A DNA stretch of 64,000 nt from Saprospiraceae bacterium (GCA_020630435.1 JAHDBJ010000007.1:62001-126000); one strand, 5' to 3'; positions 9,942 through 18,053 are shown, numbered from the stretch's first letter. Program-made: numbers and translations. Notes: generated from the letters alone by a model not told the origin.

Positions 9942-10745
9942 TTAGTCTGGCAGTATAAGTAGAGGCGTTTTTACAACAAATAATTCCTCTTTCATGGTAC
10001 TACGAACAAAAAGTCTACCTAACCAATTTCTTTTATGATGGATCATACATAGCATATCTGCACTAATTTCGGTTATAAATTCATTCAGTACATTCGAAAC
10101 TTTATCCTTAGCTACTATGGTATGATGGGCGCATTCAAAATCTTGTAAATATGTGTCTAAGTGGTTCATTGTTTTTGTAGGTTCATTAGAGGATTCTACA
10201 ACTTCCGTCAAATAAATTTTGGGTTTCAAGGGATATAATAATCGTTGTAAATACCCCATTATCGCTGGATGTTTTACTTTTTTATTATCTACACCAAATA
10301 CCACTTTCTGAATCCTTTTATAATTAATATCTTTAGGAATAGCTATTACAGGAATATCAGCATGACGTGCAATGTATTCTGTTGTACTCCCAACTGTCAA
10401 ATCTTTAAGATTAGATAAACCTACTGTTCCTATCACAATACAATCAGCATTTATATCTTTAGCTCTTTGAATAATAAAAGGTCTGGAATCCGCTTTAAAA
10501 ATCGAAGGTGTAATTTTTATTTTTTCGTAATCTCCTTCAATATTAGCTATCAACATTCTCATATCGGATCTAGCGTTTTCTTGAAAAATATTATCCAAAT
10601 TTTTAAATATTGTTGCTCTATTCATTATTCCAATGCAGTGCAAAATTTCTATCTCCCCTCCTCCTATCTCATCTAAATAGCTCATCGCCCATTTTATTGC
10701 TGTCAACGAACTAGTAGAAAAATCTGTTGGACATAAAATTTTCAT
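9942..10745 (-). CDS. universal stress protein, tandem UspA domains
   Basis: The 267-residue protein starts MKILCPTDFSTSSLTAIKW, the typical Usp beta-1/alpha-1. The nucleotide-binding motif is GTVGLSNLKDLTVGST (G-x2-G-x9-G-S). The second half, from about 145, is a degenerate Usp repeat. Such proteins bind ATP and support survival under starvation or low oxygen. It lies 25 nt downstream of the HPF-like gene and 38 nt upstream of the CBS gene, in one probable transcript. It is one of five Usp paralogues in 14 kb. Confidence 0.9.
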   Translation of the reverse strand: MKILCPTDFSTSSLTAIKWAMSYLDEIGGGEIEILHCIGIMNRATIFKNLDNIFQENARSDMRMLIANIEGDYEKIKITPSIFKADSRPFIIQRAKDINADCIVIGTVGLSNLKDLTVGSTTEYIARHADIPVIAIPKDINYKRIQKVVFGVDNKKVKHPAIMGYLQRLLYPLKPKIYLTEVVESSNEPTKTMNHLDTYLQDFECAHHTIVAKDKVSNVLNEFITEISADMLCMIHHKRNWLGRLFVRSTMKEELFVVKTPLLILPD

Positions 10746-10770
10746 TTTATTAGTATTATGTGTTAATCAA

Positions 10771-11100
10771 TCAAATTTCATCAAAACTACTTCGAGTCAT
10801 TTCACCTCTTTTATGATAATGTTTTTGCTTATACTTTTCTATTTGTATGTTCATTTTTCCTAGAACTGCTTGAAAGGCTCTATTTTCATTTTCATCTTCT
10901 GCCGAAGCAAATAACATTGTTCCTTTTTCAGGTTTCAACTGTAAAGTCACTTTAGTCTCCTTTGTATCTGTAGCCACCACTTTCACATCTATGGCTTTTA
11001 CAAATGGATAGTTACCATATTTTTTATTTAAAGCCTTGCTATAAAATTCAATCAGTTTACGCTGATTTGCATGTTTTGGAGCTTCAATCTTAATATCCAT
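10771..11100 (-). CDS. hpf: HPF/RaiA-type ribosome hibernation factor
   Basis: The 109-residue protein has the short-HPF layout: MDIKIEAPKHANQRKLIEFY, basic beta-strands, an acidic middle (ASAEDENENRAFQ), then the helix AVLGKMNIQIEKYKQKHYHK with a basic tail. These proteins bind the small ribosomal subunit and inactivate ribosomes in stationary phase or hypoxia. Its leader is about 28 nt from the TAACTTTG box at 11140-11133. It is the first gene of the HPF-USP-CBS unit. DosR-type dormancy regulons of other phyla also pair HPF, Usp, Hsp20 and CBS proteins. Confidence 0.8.
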   Translation of the reverse strand: MDIKIEAPKHANQRKLIEFYSKALNKKYGNYPFVKAIDVKVVATDTKETKVTLQLKPEKGTMLFASAEDENENRAFQAVLGKMNIQIEKYKQKHYHKRGEMTRSSFDEI

Positions 11101-11132
11101 ATCTTTATTTTTTTATTAATAATTTTATAATT

Positions 11133-11198
11133 CAAAGTTAAATTTTATGCTTGTTACTACTACTGACAAATCTCAGGTAGCAAGATGATATTTATCAA
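11133..11198 (-). promoter_or_regulatory. FNR/CRP-like operator pair and promoter of the HPF-USP-CBS unit
   Basis: The operators are CTGACAAATCTCAG (11163-11176) and ATGATATTTATCAA (11185-11198), with centres 22 bp apart. On the minus strand the -7 box TAACTTTG occupies 11140-11133, exactly 29.5 bp from the nearer operator centre. If transcription starts about 5 nt after the box, the operators centre near -41.5 and -63.5, the class II geometry of FNR/CRP activators. No good -33 TTTG element is visible. Confidence 0.75.
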
Positions 11199-11208
11199 TT
11201 TTCCTATT

Positions 11209-11601
11209 TTAAAACATTGCAATGAAATGATATACATTATCCAATAAATAAATACCCAACAAAATCAATAAAAGCAATAGAGGTATAAAATACCCTCCAT
11301 CTAATACCTCTTCAGCTATCCATGCAGGGTACTTTGCTAGTAATATAAAAAGTCCCTTAACCAGCATTATCCAACCAAATAGTGTAATCATAATTTGATG
11401 ACTAGTTCCTACCCATATGTTATGATAAAAAATATGTATTCCTCCTAGTACAACGATAACCCAAGCGAGCTTTTTTAATTGTTCTCCATTTTTGGCAAAG
11501 TCGATTATTTTATATTTCAAATCTGGTTTAAAAAGTAGTAGCACACTCCAAACAATCATATATATCCCCCAAAAGACTGCTAAGTAATCTGTTGTTTCCA
11601 T
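11209..11601 (-). CDS. four-helix membrane protein, function unknown
   Basis: The 130-residue protein has four hydrophobic segments (about 5-25, 45-62, 72-90 and 104-125) joined by short charged loops. The end AEEVLDGGYFIPLLLLLILL is almost wholly membrane. No catalytic motif or recognised family. It is divergent from hsp20 across an intergenic region holding a shared FNR/CRP-like operator pair, so it probably belongs to the same stress regulon. Its own -7 box (GAGATTTG at 11646-11639) is imperfect. Confidence 0.65.
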   Translation of the reverse strand: METTDYLAVFWGIYMIVWSVLLLFKPDLKYKIIDFAKNGEQLKKLAWVIVVLGGIHIFYHNIWVGTSHQIMITLFGWIMLVKGLFILLAKYPAWIAEEVLDGGYFIPLLLLLILLGIYLLDNVYHFIAMF

Positions 11602-11638
11602 AAGTATTAATTTTATTTTTTTTATAAAAATTCTACCT

Positions 11639-11734
11639 CAAATCTCTTCCTTTTCTATCATTTACACCTTGACTTATATCAAATTCAACCCTGACATATA
11701 TCACTAACAATCAATTTTTTACACCCTAACTTTG
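11639..11734. promoter_or_regulatory. divergent promoter with FNR/CRP-like operator pair (membrane protein / hsp20)
   Basis: The operators are TTGACTTATATCAA (11669-11682) and CTGACATATATCAC (11691-11704), with centres 22 bp apart. The plus -7 box TAACTTTG at 11727-11734 starts 29.5 bp from the centre of the right operator and serves hsp20. The mirror-image minus position 11646-11639 reads GAGATTTG, one base off TAnnTTTG. The first operator differs from the FNR consensus TTGAT-N4-ATCAA at one position. Confidence 0.8.
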
Positions 11735-11777
11735 GTGTATTCATAAAATCTATTTTATAATTTAAAATCTATTTATT

Positions 11778-12215
11778 ATGTCTTTAACTAAATGGAATCC
11801 AATGATGGATAGATTCCCTTCATTATCATCATTTGTAGAGAATGTTTTTAGCAATCCAGAAGGGTGGAATACACGAAAACAACCAAACTTTCTTCCCGCT
11901 ATTAATGTCTGTGACAATGAATCTGATTACAATATTGAAGTTGCAGCTCCTGGACTCAAAAAGGAAGATTTTAAGATAGCAGTCAAAAAAGGAGTGTTAG
12001 ATATTAGTGCTATAAAAGAAGAGAAAACAGAAAAAACAGAAGATAATTATACTCGTAAAGAATTCAATTATCAATCTTTTTCTCGTTCTTTTTTGTTACC
12101 TGAATCTGTAGATATTGAAAATATTAATGCTACCTATGAAGATGGTATTTTAAAAATAAATATCCCAAAAATTCTTACCCAAAAAGCCCCTATCAAAACA
12201 ATACCAATTTCATAA
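11778..12215 (+). CDS. Hsp20/alpha-crystallin small heat-shock protein
   Basis: The 145-residue protein has a short N-terminal arm (KWNPMMDRFPSLSSF) and an alpha-crystallin domain at about 40-130, with VAAPGLKKEDFKIAVKKGVL and ATYEDGILKINIPK. The C-terminal IPI near the end (KTIPIS) is the I-x-I anchor used for oligomerisation. It is an ATP-independent holdase in the cytoplasm. It is preceded by the TAACTTTG promoter at 11727 and a near-consensus operator pair, and followed by a strong terminator at 12243. It is monocistronic. Confidence 0.95.
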   Translation: MSLTKWNPMMDRFPSLSSFVENVFSNPEGWNTRKQPNFLPAINVCDNESDYNIEVAAPGLKKEDFKIAVKKGVLDISAIKEEKTEKTEDNYTRKEFNYQSFSRSFLLPESVDIENINATYEDGILKINIPKILTQKAPIKTIPIS

Positions 12216-12242
12216 ATATATTCTTATTTCTTTTTACTTAAA

Positions 12243-12275
12243 AGCCGTTTCAAGAATTCTTGAAACGGCTTTTTT
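12243..12275 (+). terminator. terminator of hsp20
   Basis: Positions 12243-12270 form a perfect 28-nt palindrome (14-bp arms, AGCCGTTTCAAGAA and its complement) followed by a T-run. Confidence 0.85.
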
Positions 12276-12317
12276 GGGTATGACTTTAGGGCTTTAAACA
12301 GCTTCTATAAATAAAGA

Positions 12318-12341
12318 TTCCCTTGTAAACTTACAAGGGAA
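12318..12341 (-). terminator. terminator-like hairpin of the minus-strand dehydrogenase unit
   Basis: TTCCCTTGTAA (12318-12328) pairs with TTACAAGGGAA (12331-12341). On the minus strand it is followed by a T-rich stretch. It lies 43 nt past the stop of the dehydrogenase gene. Confidence 0.6.
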
Positions 12342-12383
12342 CCAAAATAGAAACATAAATCAATTCCATTATAATTCCATCAC

Positions 12384-13313
12384 TTAATTTAATACAGGTA
12401 CATAGTCATAGGTATGTTTTTCAATAATTTTGGCTGACTTTATCAACTGTTTTAACTCGTTTTCATATAATCCTTCTAATGACTCATAAAACAGTTTTCC
12501 TTTTTTGATATAAACAGGTAAACTAATATATATTGTTCGAGAGGACAATATATATTCATGTTCCAATTGAGTTTTAACCCCTAGTGCTACATTATAAAGA
12601 TCTTTCCCTTCTTTTAATGCCTCAAATATTCTTATTGCACAAGCACTTACACCGTATTTCGTAGCTCCTTGCGTCAAACAAATCCGTTTTGCAGCATCTA
12701 CTGTATCCCAAATAGCTCTATTCAAGTGCTTTGGAAACTCTTCTATATTTATCCCATCTACATCTGAGTGTGAGATTAATGGAACAACAGAGCGTCCATG
12801 CTCTCCAATCATTAATGAGCTTATCTTTCTTCGAGATGTATTGAATTGTTTTGCAAGGGCATCTTCAAAACGAATAGTGTCAAGGAAAGTTCCTGTACCT
12901 ATAACATTTTGAGGAGCAATTCCACTTGCCTTCCATGTATAATAAGAAATCACATCTACTGGATTAGAGATTACAATAATTTGTAAGTCTTTCTTAAATT
13001 GATATCCTTGAAAAATATCGTATGTTATATCAATAGAATCCCTTGCAATAGATAATCGATTTGCTCCTAATGGAACGTTAGAACCTGCTGTATGAAATAT
13101 GACATCGGATTGCTCAAATAAACTAAAATCATTCAACTTTAGTCCATGCTGTTTACGGATATTTGCTGCATGTTCAAGATCCAAAAAACTTCCCTCTATA
13201 GTATCACTTGGATCGATTATATTAATACAATAGGAATGTTCAGTAGGAATAGATAGTAATCTATTCACAATGGTTGTTCCCACATTCCCTAAGCCTGTTA
13301 TTGAAATAATCAT
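12384..13313 (-). CDS. lactate/malate dehydrogenase family protein with atypical substrate-specificity residue
   Basis: The start is the ATG at 13313 (MIISITGLGNVGTT); a longer frame to 13364 adds a non-homologous lysine-rich stretch before the Rossmann fold. The family residues are present: GxGxVG near the N terminus, SNPVDV, the LDTIRFE Asp/Arg pair and catalytic His in GEHG. The loop that decides substrate reads AGSNVPLGANR. At the position of LDH Gln102 or MDH Arg102 there is Val, while the substrate-binding Arg (109) is kept. The enzyme therefore belongs to the family, but its 2-hydroxy-acid is uncertain. It lies 57 nt after a Usp gene and is probably co-transcribed from the 14451-14546 promoter, which suggests a fermentative or low-oxygen role. 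Confidence 0.8.
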   Translation of the reverse strand: MIISITGLGNVGTTIVNRLLSIPTEHSYCINIIDPSDTIEGSFLDLEHAANIRKQHGLKLNDFSLFEQSDVIFHTAGSNVPLGANRLSIARDSIDITYDIFQGYQFKKDLQIIVISNPVDVISYYTWKASGIAPQNVIGTGTFLDTIRFEDALAKQFNTSRRKISSLMIGEHGRSVVPLISHSDVDGINIEEFPKHLNRAIWDTVDAAKRICLTQGATKYGVSACAIRIFEALKEGKDLYNVALGVKTQLEHEYILSSRTIYISLPVYIKKGKLFYESLEGLYENELKQLIKSAKIIEKHTYDYVPVLN

Positions 13314-13370
13314 TAGATTTTTTTTATTTTTTTGAAATTCACGTTCGTAAAATAGTAGATTCAAACTGCT

Positions 13371-14252
13371 TTACTGTATCAAGGTATTGAACGGCTCTTT
13401 TGAATTAATCGCTTGATTTTCAACTTCATCATAATCAATAGAAAGTATAGGAATATCCGAAAGGTTAGCCAACTTTTCGACTGTACTTCCAATAATCGTG
13501 CGTTTTAAAGGATGTCTATAATGATTAGACAAAGCAATTAAATCTGCATCAACTTTAGTAGAAATATAATTAATCCCCCTTTCAACAGAATCATTTTTTA
13601 AAATGTGCACTTTACAGTTTAAAGGTTTACAATATTTTTCAAATTGACTCGTCAACCTTTTAACATCCTCTAAAGAAGGATGAAATAATCCATCTTTTAG
13701 AATATAAACCAAATGGAAAGTTGGAATAAAATGCTTTAAAAATGCTTTAAAAATTTTAAAAGCTTCCAATTCTTTATCTTCAAAAGTAGAAGCATAAATA
13801 ACATTTTTAAAGTCAACTTTATCATAGGGGTGCTTTATTGTCAATACAGAACAACTAACTTTCCTAATAATTCTTTGGGCATTTGAACCTAGCATTGATT
13901 TATTTAAACCACTTCTACCATGTGTTCCTAAAATGACCAGATCAATCCCCTTCGTTTGAATGTAAAAGTTAATATTATCAATCAAATCTCCACCAGAATA
14001 TGAAATCTCAAAATCCATCATTGGATATGTCTTCTTTATAGCTTCAAAATACCACTCTGTGTGCTTAATCTGTTCTAATTCTGAAATACAACTGCTTTCT
14101 ATGTACTTAGGTTGATGGGCTAAATCCCAAGACAAATTACAACAATGGTATAAGTGAATCTTCGCTTCGATATGAAGTGCTATATTGATTGCAAAATCTA
14201 AAGCATGAGTAGCACATTCTGAAAAATCCGTTGGCACTAAAATATGTTTCAT
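13371..14252 (-). CDS. universal stress protein, tandem UspA domains
   Basis: The 293-residue protein starts MKHILVPTDFSECATHALDF. The first Usp domain (1-145) has the ATP motif GTHGRSGLNKSMLGSN. The second (150-280) is more divergent but ends with SNHYRHPLKRTIIGSTVEKL, again Usp-like. It is closely similar in layout to the Usp at 18240-19076 (both contain SNH-RHP-KR and GSTVE). It is transcribed from a TAAATTTG box at 14458-14451 with a leader of about 190 nt that contains a 34-codon ORF. Confidence 0.9.
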   Translation of the reverse strand: MKHILVPTDFSECATHALDFAINIALHIEAKIHLYHCCNLSWDLAHQPKYIESSCISELEQIKHTEWYFEAIKKTYPMMDFEISYSGGDLIDNINFYIQTKGIDLVILGTHGRSGLNKSMLGSNAQRIIRKVSCSVLTIKHPYDKVDFKNVIYASTFEDKELEAFKIFKAFLKHFIPTFHLVYILKDGLFHPSLEDVKRLTSQFEKYCKPLNCKVHILKNDSVERGINYISTKVDADLIALSNHYRHPLKRTIIGSTVEKLANLSDIPILSIDYDEVENQAINSKEPFNTLIQ

Positions 14253-14305
14253 ATAAGAATTGATTTAAAAATGATGAAATTGAATTTTCTAATAGGAATA
14301 AAAAA

Positions 14306-14410
14306 TTAGGGTGGTAATTCATTCCGTTTTCCCATGCCTATCCAACTAGTAAATAAGTATGTATGGATAAAAAACTGTGCTTGCTTTCGTGTAAAAATTA
14401 AAGTATTCAT
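14306..14410 (-). CDS. possible 34-residue protein in the Usp leader
   Basis: An ATG at 14410 opens a 34-codon frame beginning MNTLIFTRKQAQFFIHTYLF and ending NELPP, with stop at 14306. It starts about 36 nt downstream of the inferred transcription start (box 14458-14451) and precedes the Usp gene by 53 nt. It contains one moderately hydrophobic segment. No family is recognised. Support comes only from its position in an otherwise unexplained long leader. Confidence 0.35.
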   Translation of the reverse strand: MNTLIFTRKQAQFFIHTYLFTSWIGMGKRNELPP

Positions 14411-14450
14411 AGTCTTATAATTTTTGCTGTGTAACATTTATTGAATACAT

Positions 14451-14546
14451 CAAATTTACACGATTTAGCTGCTTTAAAAATTGATATATCTCATTATCGA
14501 AAATGATTTAAATTAACTTCTTGTGTATAAAGTGAACTTAACTTTG
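14451..14546. promoter_or_regulatory. divergent promoter with FNR/CRP-like operator pair (Usp / histidine kinase operon)
   Basis: The operators are TTGATATATCTCAT (14481-14494) and the weaker ATGATTTAAATTAA (14503-14516), with centres 22 bp apart. The plus -7 box TAACTTTG is at 14539-14546 and the minus -7 box TAAATTTG at 14458-14451. Each starts exactly 29.5 bp from the centre of its nearer operator. The plus arm drives the kinase/regulator genes, so autoregulation is likely. Confidence 0.75.
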
Positions 14547-14578
14547 GAATGATTATTTTTTACAATCAAACTATTATT

Positions 14579-14668
14579 ATGCTATTATATCTATTACTAA
14601 TCATACTAGCCATTGCAGGAAATGTTTTAATTCGTGAAAAGTACATTTACAAACGAGAAACATTCTAG
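14579..14668 (+). CDS. possible 29-residue membrane peptide ahead of the kinase
   Basis: ATG 14579 opens a 30-codon frame (MLLYLLLIILAIAGNVLIRE then basic residues). It encodes a single hydrophobic helix with a positively charged C-terminal tail. It begins about 28 nt after the inferred start site of the 14539 promoter, so it would be the first gene of the kinase transcript. No family is recognised. Confidence 0.4.
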   Translation: MLLYLLLIILAIAGNVLIREKYIYKRETF

Positions 14669-14704
14669 TAGAACCTATTTTATAAACTCTTTAAATCGAT
14701 TATT

Positions 14705-14794
14705 ATGGGATTCAATTTATTGCTCGTTGCTTTTATATTTTTTGGTGGTTTCATGCTCGGACGTTACTATACTATCTATTCTAGTGAAAAATAA
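14705..14794 (+). CDS. possible second 29-residue membrane peptide ahead of the kinase
   Basis: ATG 14705 opens a 30-codon frame (MGFNLLLVAFIFFGGFMLGR then YYTIYSSEK). It is again one transmembrane helix with a short polar tail. It lies between the first peptide ORF and the TTG-initiated kinase gene. It may be a small membrane regulator or an oxidase-associated peptide, but no homology is claimed. Confidence 0.4.
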   Translation: MGFNLLLVAFIFFGGFMLGRYYTIYSSEK

Positions 14795-14847
14795 GTCTGT
14801 AGTTTTTTTTCTACTTATAAGTTTTATATTTTTGAAAAAAATACAAT

Positions 14848-16125
14848 TTGAAGTACGAAAAACTATCGGAAGTTGCTGCTCGCCTTAACGCCATTATTGA
14901 AAATGCAATCGATGGTATTATTACTATTGATCACAGCGGTATAGTTGAAAGTATCAATCCTGCGGCAGCTAATCTTTTTGGTTATGAACCACAAGAAGTT
15001 ATTGGTCAAAATATCAAAATATTGATGCCTGCACCTTATCGAAATGAGCATGATGGTTACATTCATAATTACCAAACTACAGGTATAAAAAAAATCATTG
15101 GTATTGGTCGAGAAGTGCGAGGCATGACAAAAAAAGGTATGGTTTTTCCTTTTCGATTAAGTGTAAGTGAAGTTCTGTTAGAGGAAAGAAAGATTTTTAC
15201 AGGCGTCATTCATGATCTTTCTAAAGAGAAAGAAGCAGAAGCTCAAATTTTAGAATTAAACAAGCAACTAGAAGATCGTGTTAATGAACGAACAGAAGCA
15301 TTAGGGCAAGCCGTCAATCGATTATTAGAAACCAATCAACAATTAGAACACGAAATTCAGGAACGAGAAAAAATTGAAACTGTTCTTAGAAAAAGCGAAC
15401 ACGATATTCGAATAGCTTTAGACAAAGAAAAAGAACTGAATGAGCTAAAATCTAGGTTTGTTTCGATGGCATCTCATGAGTTTAGGACGCCTTTAAGTAC
15501 TATTCGTTCTTCTGCCTCTCTCATAGAACGTTATACAGAACTCCAACATCAAAACAATCGACTTAAACATACTAAACGGATTAAATCCGCAGTAACCAAT
15601 CTAACAGGTATTCTAAATGATTTTTTATCCTTGAGCAAGCTTGAAGAGGGAAAAATAGTTGTAGAAAATACGACCTTTAATTTAGCTGATATTTGTCAAG
15701 AAACGATTGAAGAAATTGAAGGTTTATTAAAACAGGAGCAGACTATTCAGACTAAAAAAGTAGATAAAACTATTCAAGTTAACCTTGATAGAAGACTTTT
15801 AAAAAATATCTTTTTCAACTTGCTTTCTAATGCAATCAAGTATTCGGATGATGGTAGTACTATTCGTTGTGAAACTCAAAAAATTGACTCGAAATATTTT
15901 GAATTTCGAATAAAAGATGAAGGAATAGGCATACCTGAAGTAGAACAGACACACCTCTTTGAGCGATTTTTCCGTGCTACAAATGTAACAAATATTCAAG
16001 GAACTGGTCTCGGACTCAATATCGTTGCACAGTATGTAAAATTACTAGGAGGTAAGGTTCGTTTTCAAAGTCAAGAGCATATCGGGACAACATTCATCCT
16101 CACTTTCCCATTTCAAGAAAATTAA
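14848..16125 (+). CDS. PAS-domain sensor histidine kinase (soluble)
   Basis: The frame has an in-frame TAA just upstream and no ATG, so TTG 14848 (or TTG 14833) is the start. The PAS domain (about 8-125) contains NAIDGIITIDHSGIVESINP and LMPAPYRNEHDGY, the FixL-like form. A coiled coil rich in Glu/Gln follows (130-200). The HisKA domain has SHEFRTP with phospho-acceptor His210, and the HATPase domain has NAIKYS, DEGIGIP and GTGLGLNI. It has no transmembrane segment. It autophosphorylates in the cytoplasm and should pass phosphate to the REC-CRP protein 2 nt downstream. Whether its PAS binds heme cannot be told. Confidence 0.9.
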   Translation: MKYEKLSEVAARLNAIIENAIDGIITIDHSGIVESINPAAANLFGYEPQEVIGQNIKILMPAPYRNEHDGYIHNYQTTGIKKIIGIGREVRGMTKKGMVFPFRLSVSEVLLEERKIFTGVIHDLSKEKEAEAQILELNKQLEDRVNERTEALGQAVNRLLETNQQLEHEIQEREKIETVLRKSEHDIRIALDKEKELNELKSRFVSMASHEFRTPLSTIRSSASLIERYTELQHQNNRLKHTKRIKSAVTNLTGILNDFLSLSKLEEGKIVVENTTFNLADICQETIEEIEGLLKQEQTIQTKKVDKTIQVNLDRRLLKNIFFNLLSNAIKYSDDGSTIRCETQKIDSKYFEFRIKDEGIGIPEVEQTHLFERFFRATNVTNIQGTGLGLNIVAQYVKLLGGKVRFQSQEHIGTTFILTFPFQEN

Positions 16126-16127
16126 AT

Positions 16128-17174
16128 ATGAACAAAAAAATATTAATCATCGAGGACACTTTTGAGGTAAGAGATAACCTTGCGGAAATTCTCATGCTTT
16201 CAGGTTATACCGTTGAAACTGCCGAAAATGGAAAGATTGGAGTTCAAAAGGCTATAACGATGCTTCCTGATTTAATTATTTGTGATGTTATGATGCCTGA
16301 ATTAGATGGTTTTGGGGTACTTCGCATTTTAAGTAAAAATCTAAAAACTAATCTGATTCCATTTATTTTCCTTACAGCTAAAGCTGAAAAAATAGACTTC
16401 AGAAAAGGAATGAACCTAGGAGCAGATGATTATATAACGAAGCCTTTTGATGATGTAGAATTACTAGATGCCATAGAAATGAGACTTCAAAAAAGTGCTC
16501 AGATTAAACAACATAGCGAACAGTATCGAGCCGACTTTCTTGATGAAGATGTTGCTCAAAAAGAATTGGATATACTTATTCAAAAAGGACAGTTATCAAC
16601 TTTTAGAAAAAAGGATCTTTTATATGAAGAAGAAACCTATCCTAGATATTTATACTATCTCAATAGGGGAAAAGTCAAATTGACGATCATTAGTGATGAA
16701 GGAAAGGAATTTATTTTGGATATTCTCAAAGAAGGCTCGTTCATAGGATATCAAGCCTTATTTCAAAATAGTAATTACACAGAATCTGCTAGTACCTTAG
16801 AAGACTGCTCGGTAACCCGTATCCCTAGAGATGCATTTTTTGAATTTATTCGTACCAATCGAATGGTAGCTCACTGGTTTATGAAACAACTTGCCAAGGA
16901 CTTTGCTCAAAAAGAAATCCAGGCTGTTCAATTAGCATATAGTCCAGTTCGGAAAAGAGTAGCAGAAGCCCTCCTCATGCTCAATGAACGTTATTCAAAA
17001 GTTCATCAACCAACCACTACATTCTCTATTCTAAGAGAAGAGCTAGCTAATATTGTAGGAACGGCAAAAGAGACGCTTATCCGTACGTTGACAGATTTTA
17101 AGTCTGAAGGTATCATAGAAATCCATTCTAGTAAGATTACTGTCTTAAAACCTATTCAATTAGAACGCATTTAG
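16128..17174 (+). CDS. response regulator with REC + cyclic-nucleotide-binding-like + Crp/Fnr HTH
   Basis: The 348-residue protein has a receiver domain at 1-120, with acidic pocket residues D10, phospho-acceptor D53 (CDVMMPELDG) and the YITKPF lysine. A cNMP-binding-like beta-roll (about 150-260) follows. The C-terminal Crp-type winged helix (265-340) contains ILREELANIVGTAKETLIRT, whose recognition helix includes the T-x-E-T-x-x-R pattern of the Crp/Fnr family. No FNR-type cysteine cluster is evident. It is the probable activator of the surrounding stress island, where TGA-N6-TCA operators recur. Confidence 0.9.
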   Translation: MNKKILIIEDTFEVRDNLAEILMLSGYTVETAENGKIGVQKAITMLPDLIICDVMMPELDGFGVLRILSKNLKTNLIPFIFLTAKAEKIDFRKGMNLGADDYITKPFDDVELLDAIEMRLQKSAQIKQHSEQYRADFLDEDVAQKELDILIQKGQLSTFRKKDLLYEEETYPRYLYYLNRGKVKLTIISDEGKEFILDILKEGSFIGYQALFQNSNYTESASTLEDCSVTRIPRDAFFEFIRTNRMVAHWFMKQLAKDFAQKEIQAVQLAYSPVRKRVAEALLMLNERYSKVHQPTTTFSILREELANIVGTAKETLIRTLTDFKSEGIIEIHSSKITVLKPIQLERI

Positions 17175-17204
17175 AATATGATATCGCAATTTAGTCTGAA
17201 GGTA

Positions 17205-18053
17205 TCAATTCTCATTTTCTATTTTATGAATCACTAACATAGGCACTTTGATCTGTTCTGCTAATTGATGTGTCAAACTATTGATAAATAGTAATTCCCA
17301 AAAACTTCTAGTTGGACTTATGATAGCAAGGATATTAGGAGTTTCATGCTCAATATAGCTTTCTAAGCCTTTTAAAACAGATTGATTCCAGATAACTTTC
17401 ATAGGGAGTCTTGTATCTGTCAACTCGTAAAAATCTCTAGCTTGATTATTTTTACTTCTAAATTCTTCAATGCTCGTACTCTGATCTATATGTACTGCAC
17501 TTATAGAACTTCCATATGCTGCTCCAAACTCTATAAGCCATTCTAGAGCTGCTTTATCTTTTTCCGAAAAATTTATAGCTAATGAAATTTCTTCAAAAGA
17601 AAGTACACCTACTTCTGGAGGAATGAGTAATACAGGACAAGTCACCCTCTCTAATACTTTTGTTGCAACCCCTCCAAATATTTTCTTTAGTGTAGAATTT
17701 TTTCCTTGTGTCCCCATTACAATCAAATCAATATTGTATTCCTTAGTACACTTTATAATACCTTCTACTATATCTCCTTGTTTAATAATATTAATAATCT
17801 CAGGATATAATTTATATTGATAAAATGCCCTGTCTGGAGGTTGATTAATGAAACGCTTCAAGCGCTCTTGATTTTTTGATGCAATAACTATTCCTTCTTC
17901 TTCAACTGCTACCCTAGCAATTTGATCATAAGATTCTACATGGACTGCAATAATCTCACTTTTGAATTTATCTGCGATAGTTAATGCAAAACGATATGCC
18001 TTTAAAGCATTATCTGAAAAATCCGTAGGAAATAGTATACGTTTCATTTGCAT
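17205..18053 (-). CDS. universal stress protein, tandem UspA domains
   Basis: The 282-residue protein starts MQMKRILFPTDFSDNALKAY. The first domain's nucleotide-binding motif is GTQGKNSTLKKIFGGVA, a slightly altered G-x2-G-x9-G. The second domain (about 155-280) ends in ISPTRSFWELLFINSLTHQL, similar to the end of the Usp fusion at 22984. It is transcribed from the TAAATTTG box at 18097-18090 and is convergent with the regulator gene (31-nt gap). Confidence 0.9.
   Translation of the reverse strand: MQMKRILFPTDFSDNALKAYRFALTIADKFKSEIIAVHVESYDQIARVAVEEEGIVIASKNQERLKRFINQPPDRAFYQYKLYPEIINIIKQGDIVEGIIKCTKEYNIDLIVMGTQGKNSTLKKIFGGVATKVLERVTCPVLLIPPEVGVLSFEEISLAINFSEKDKAALEWLIEFGAAYGSSISAVHIDQSTSIEEFRSKNNQARDFYELTDTRLPMKVIWNQSVLKGLESYIEHETPNILAIISPTRSFWELLFINSLTHQLAEQIKVPMLVIHKIENEN

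Noticed and set aside
14445-14458. TTGAATACATCAA as a third FNR-like site in the kinase/Usp promoter
   Set aside because: Its half-sites are separated by five, not six, bases, and it overlaps the -7 box; it does not fit the 22-bp pair geometry.
14634-14888. 84-codon plus-strand ORF overlapping the kinase start
   Set aside because: Starts with GTG inside one of the ATG-started peptide ORFs and runs into the PAS coding frame out of phase.
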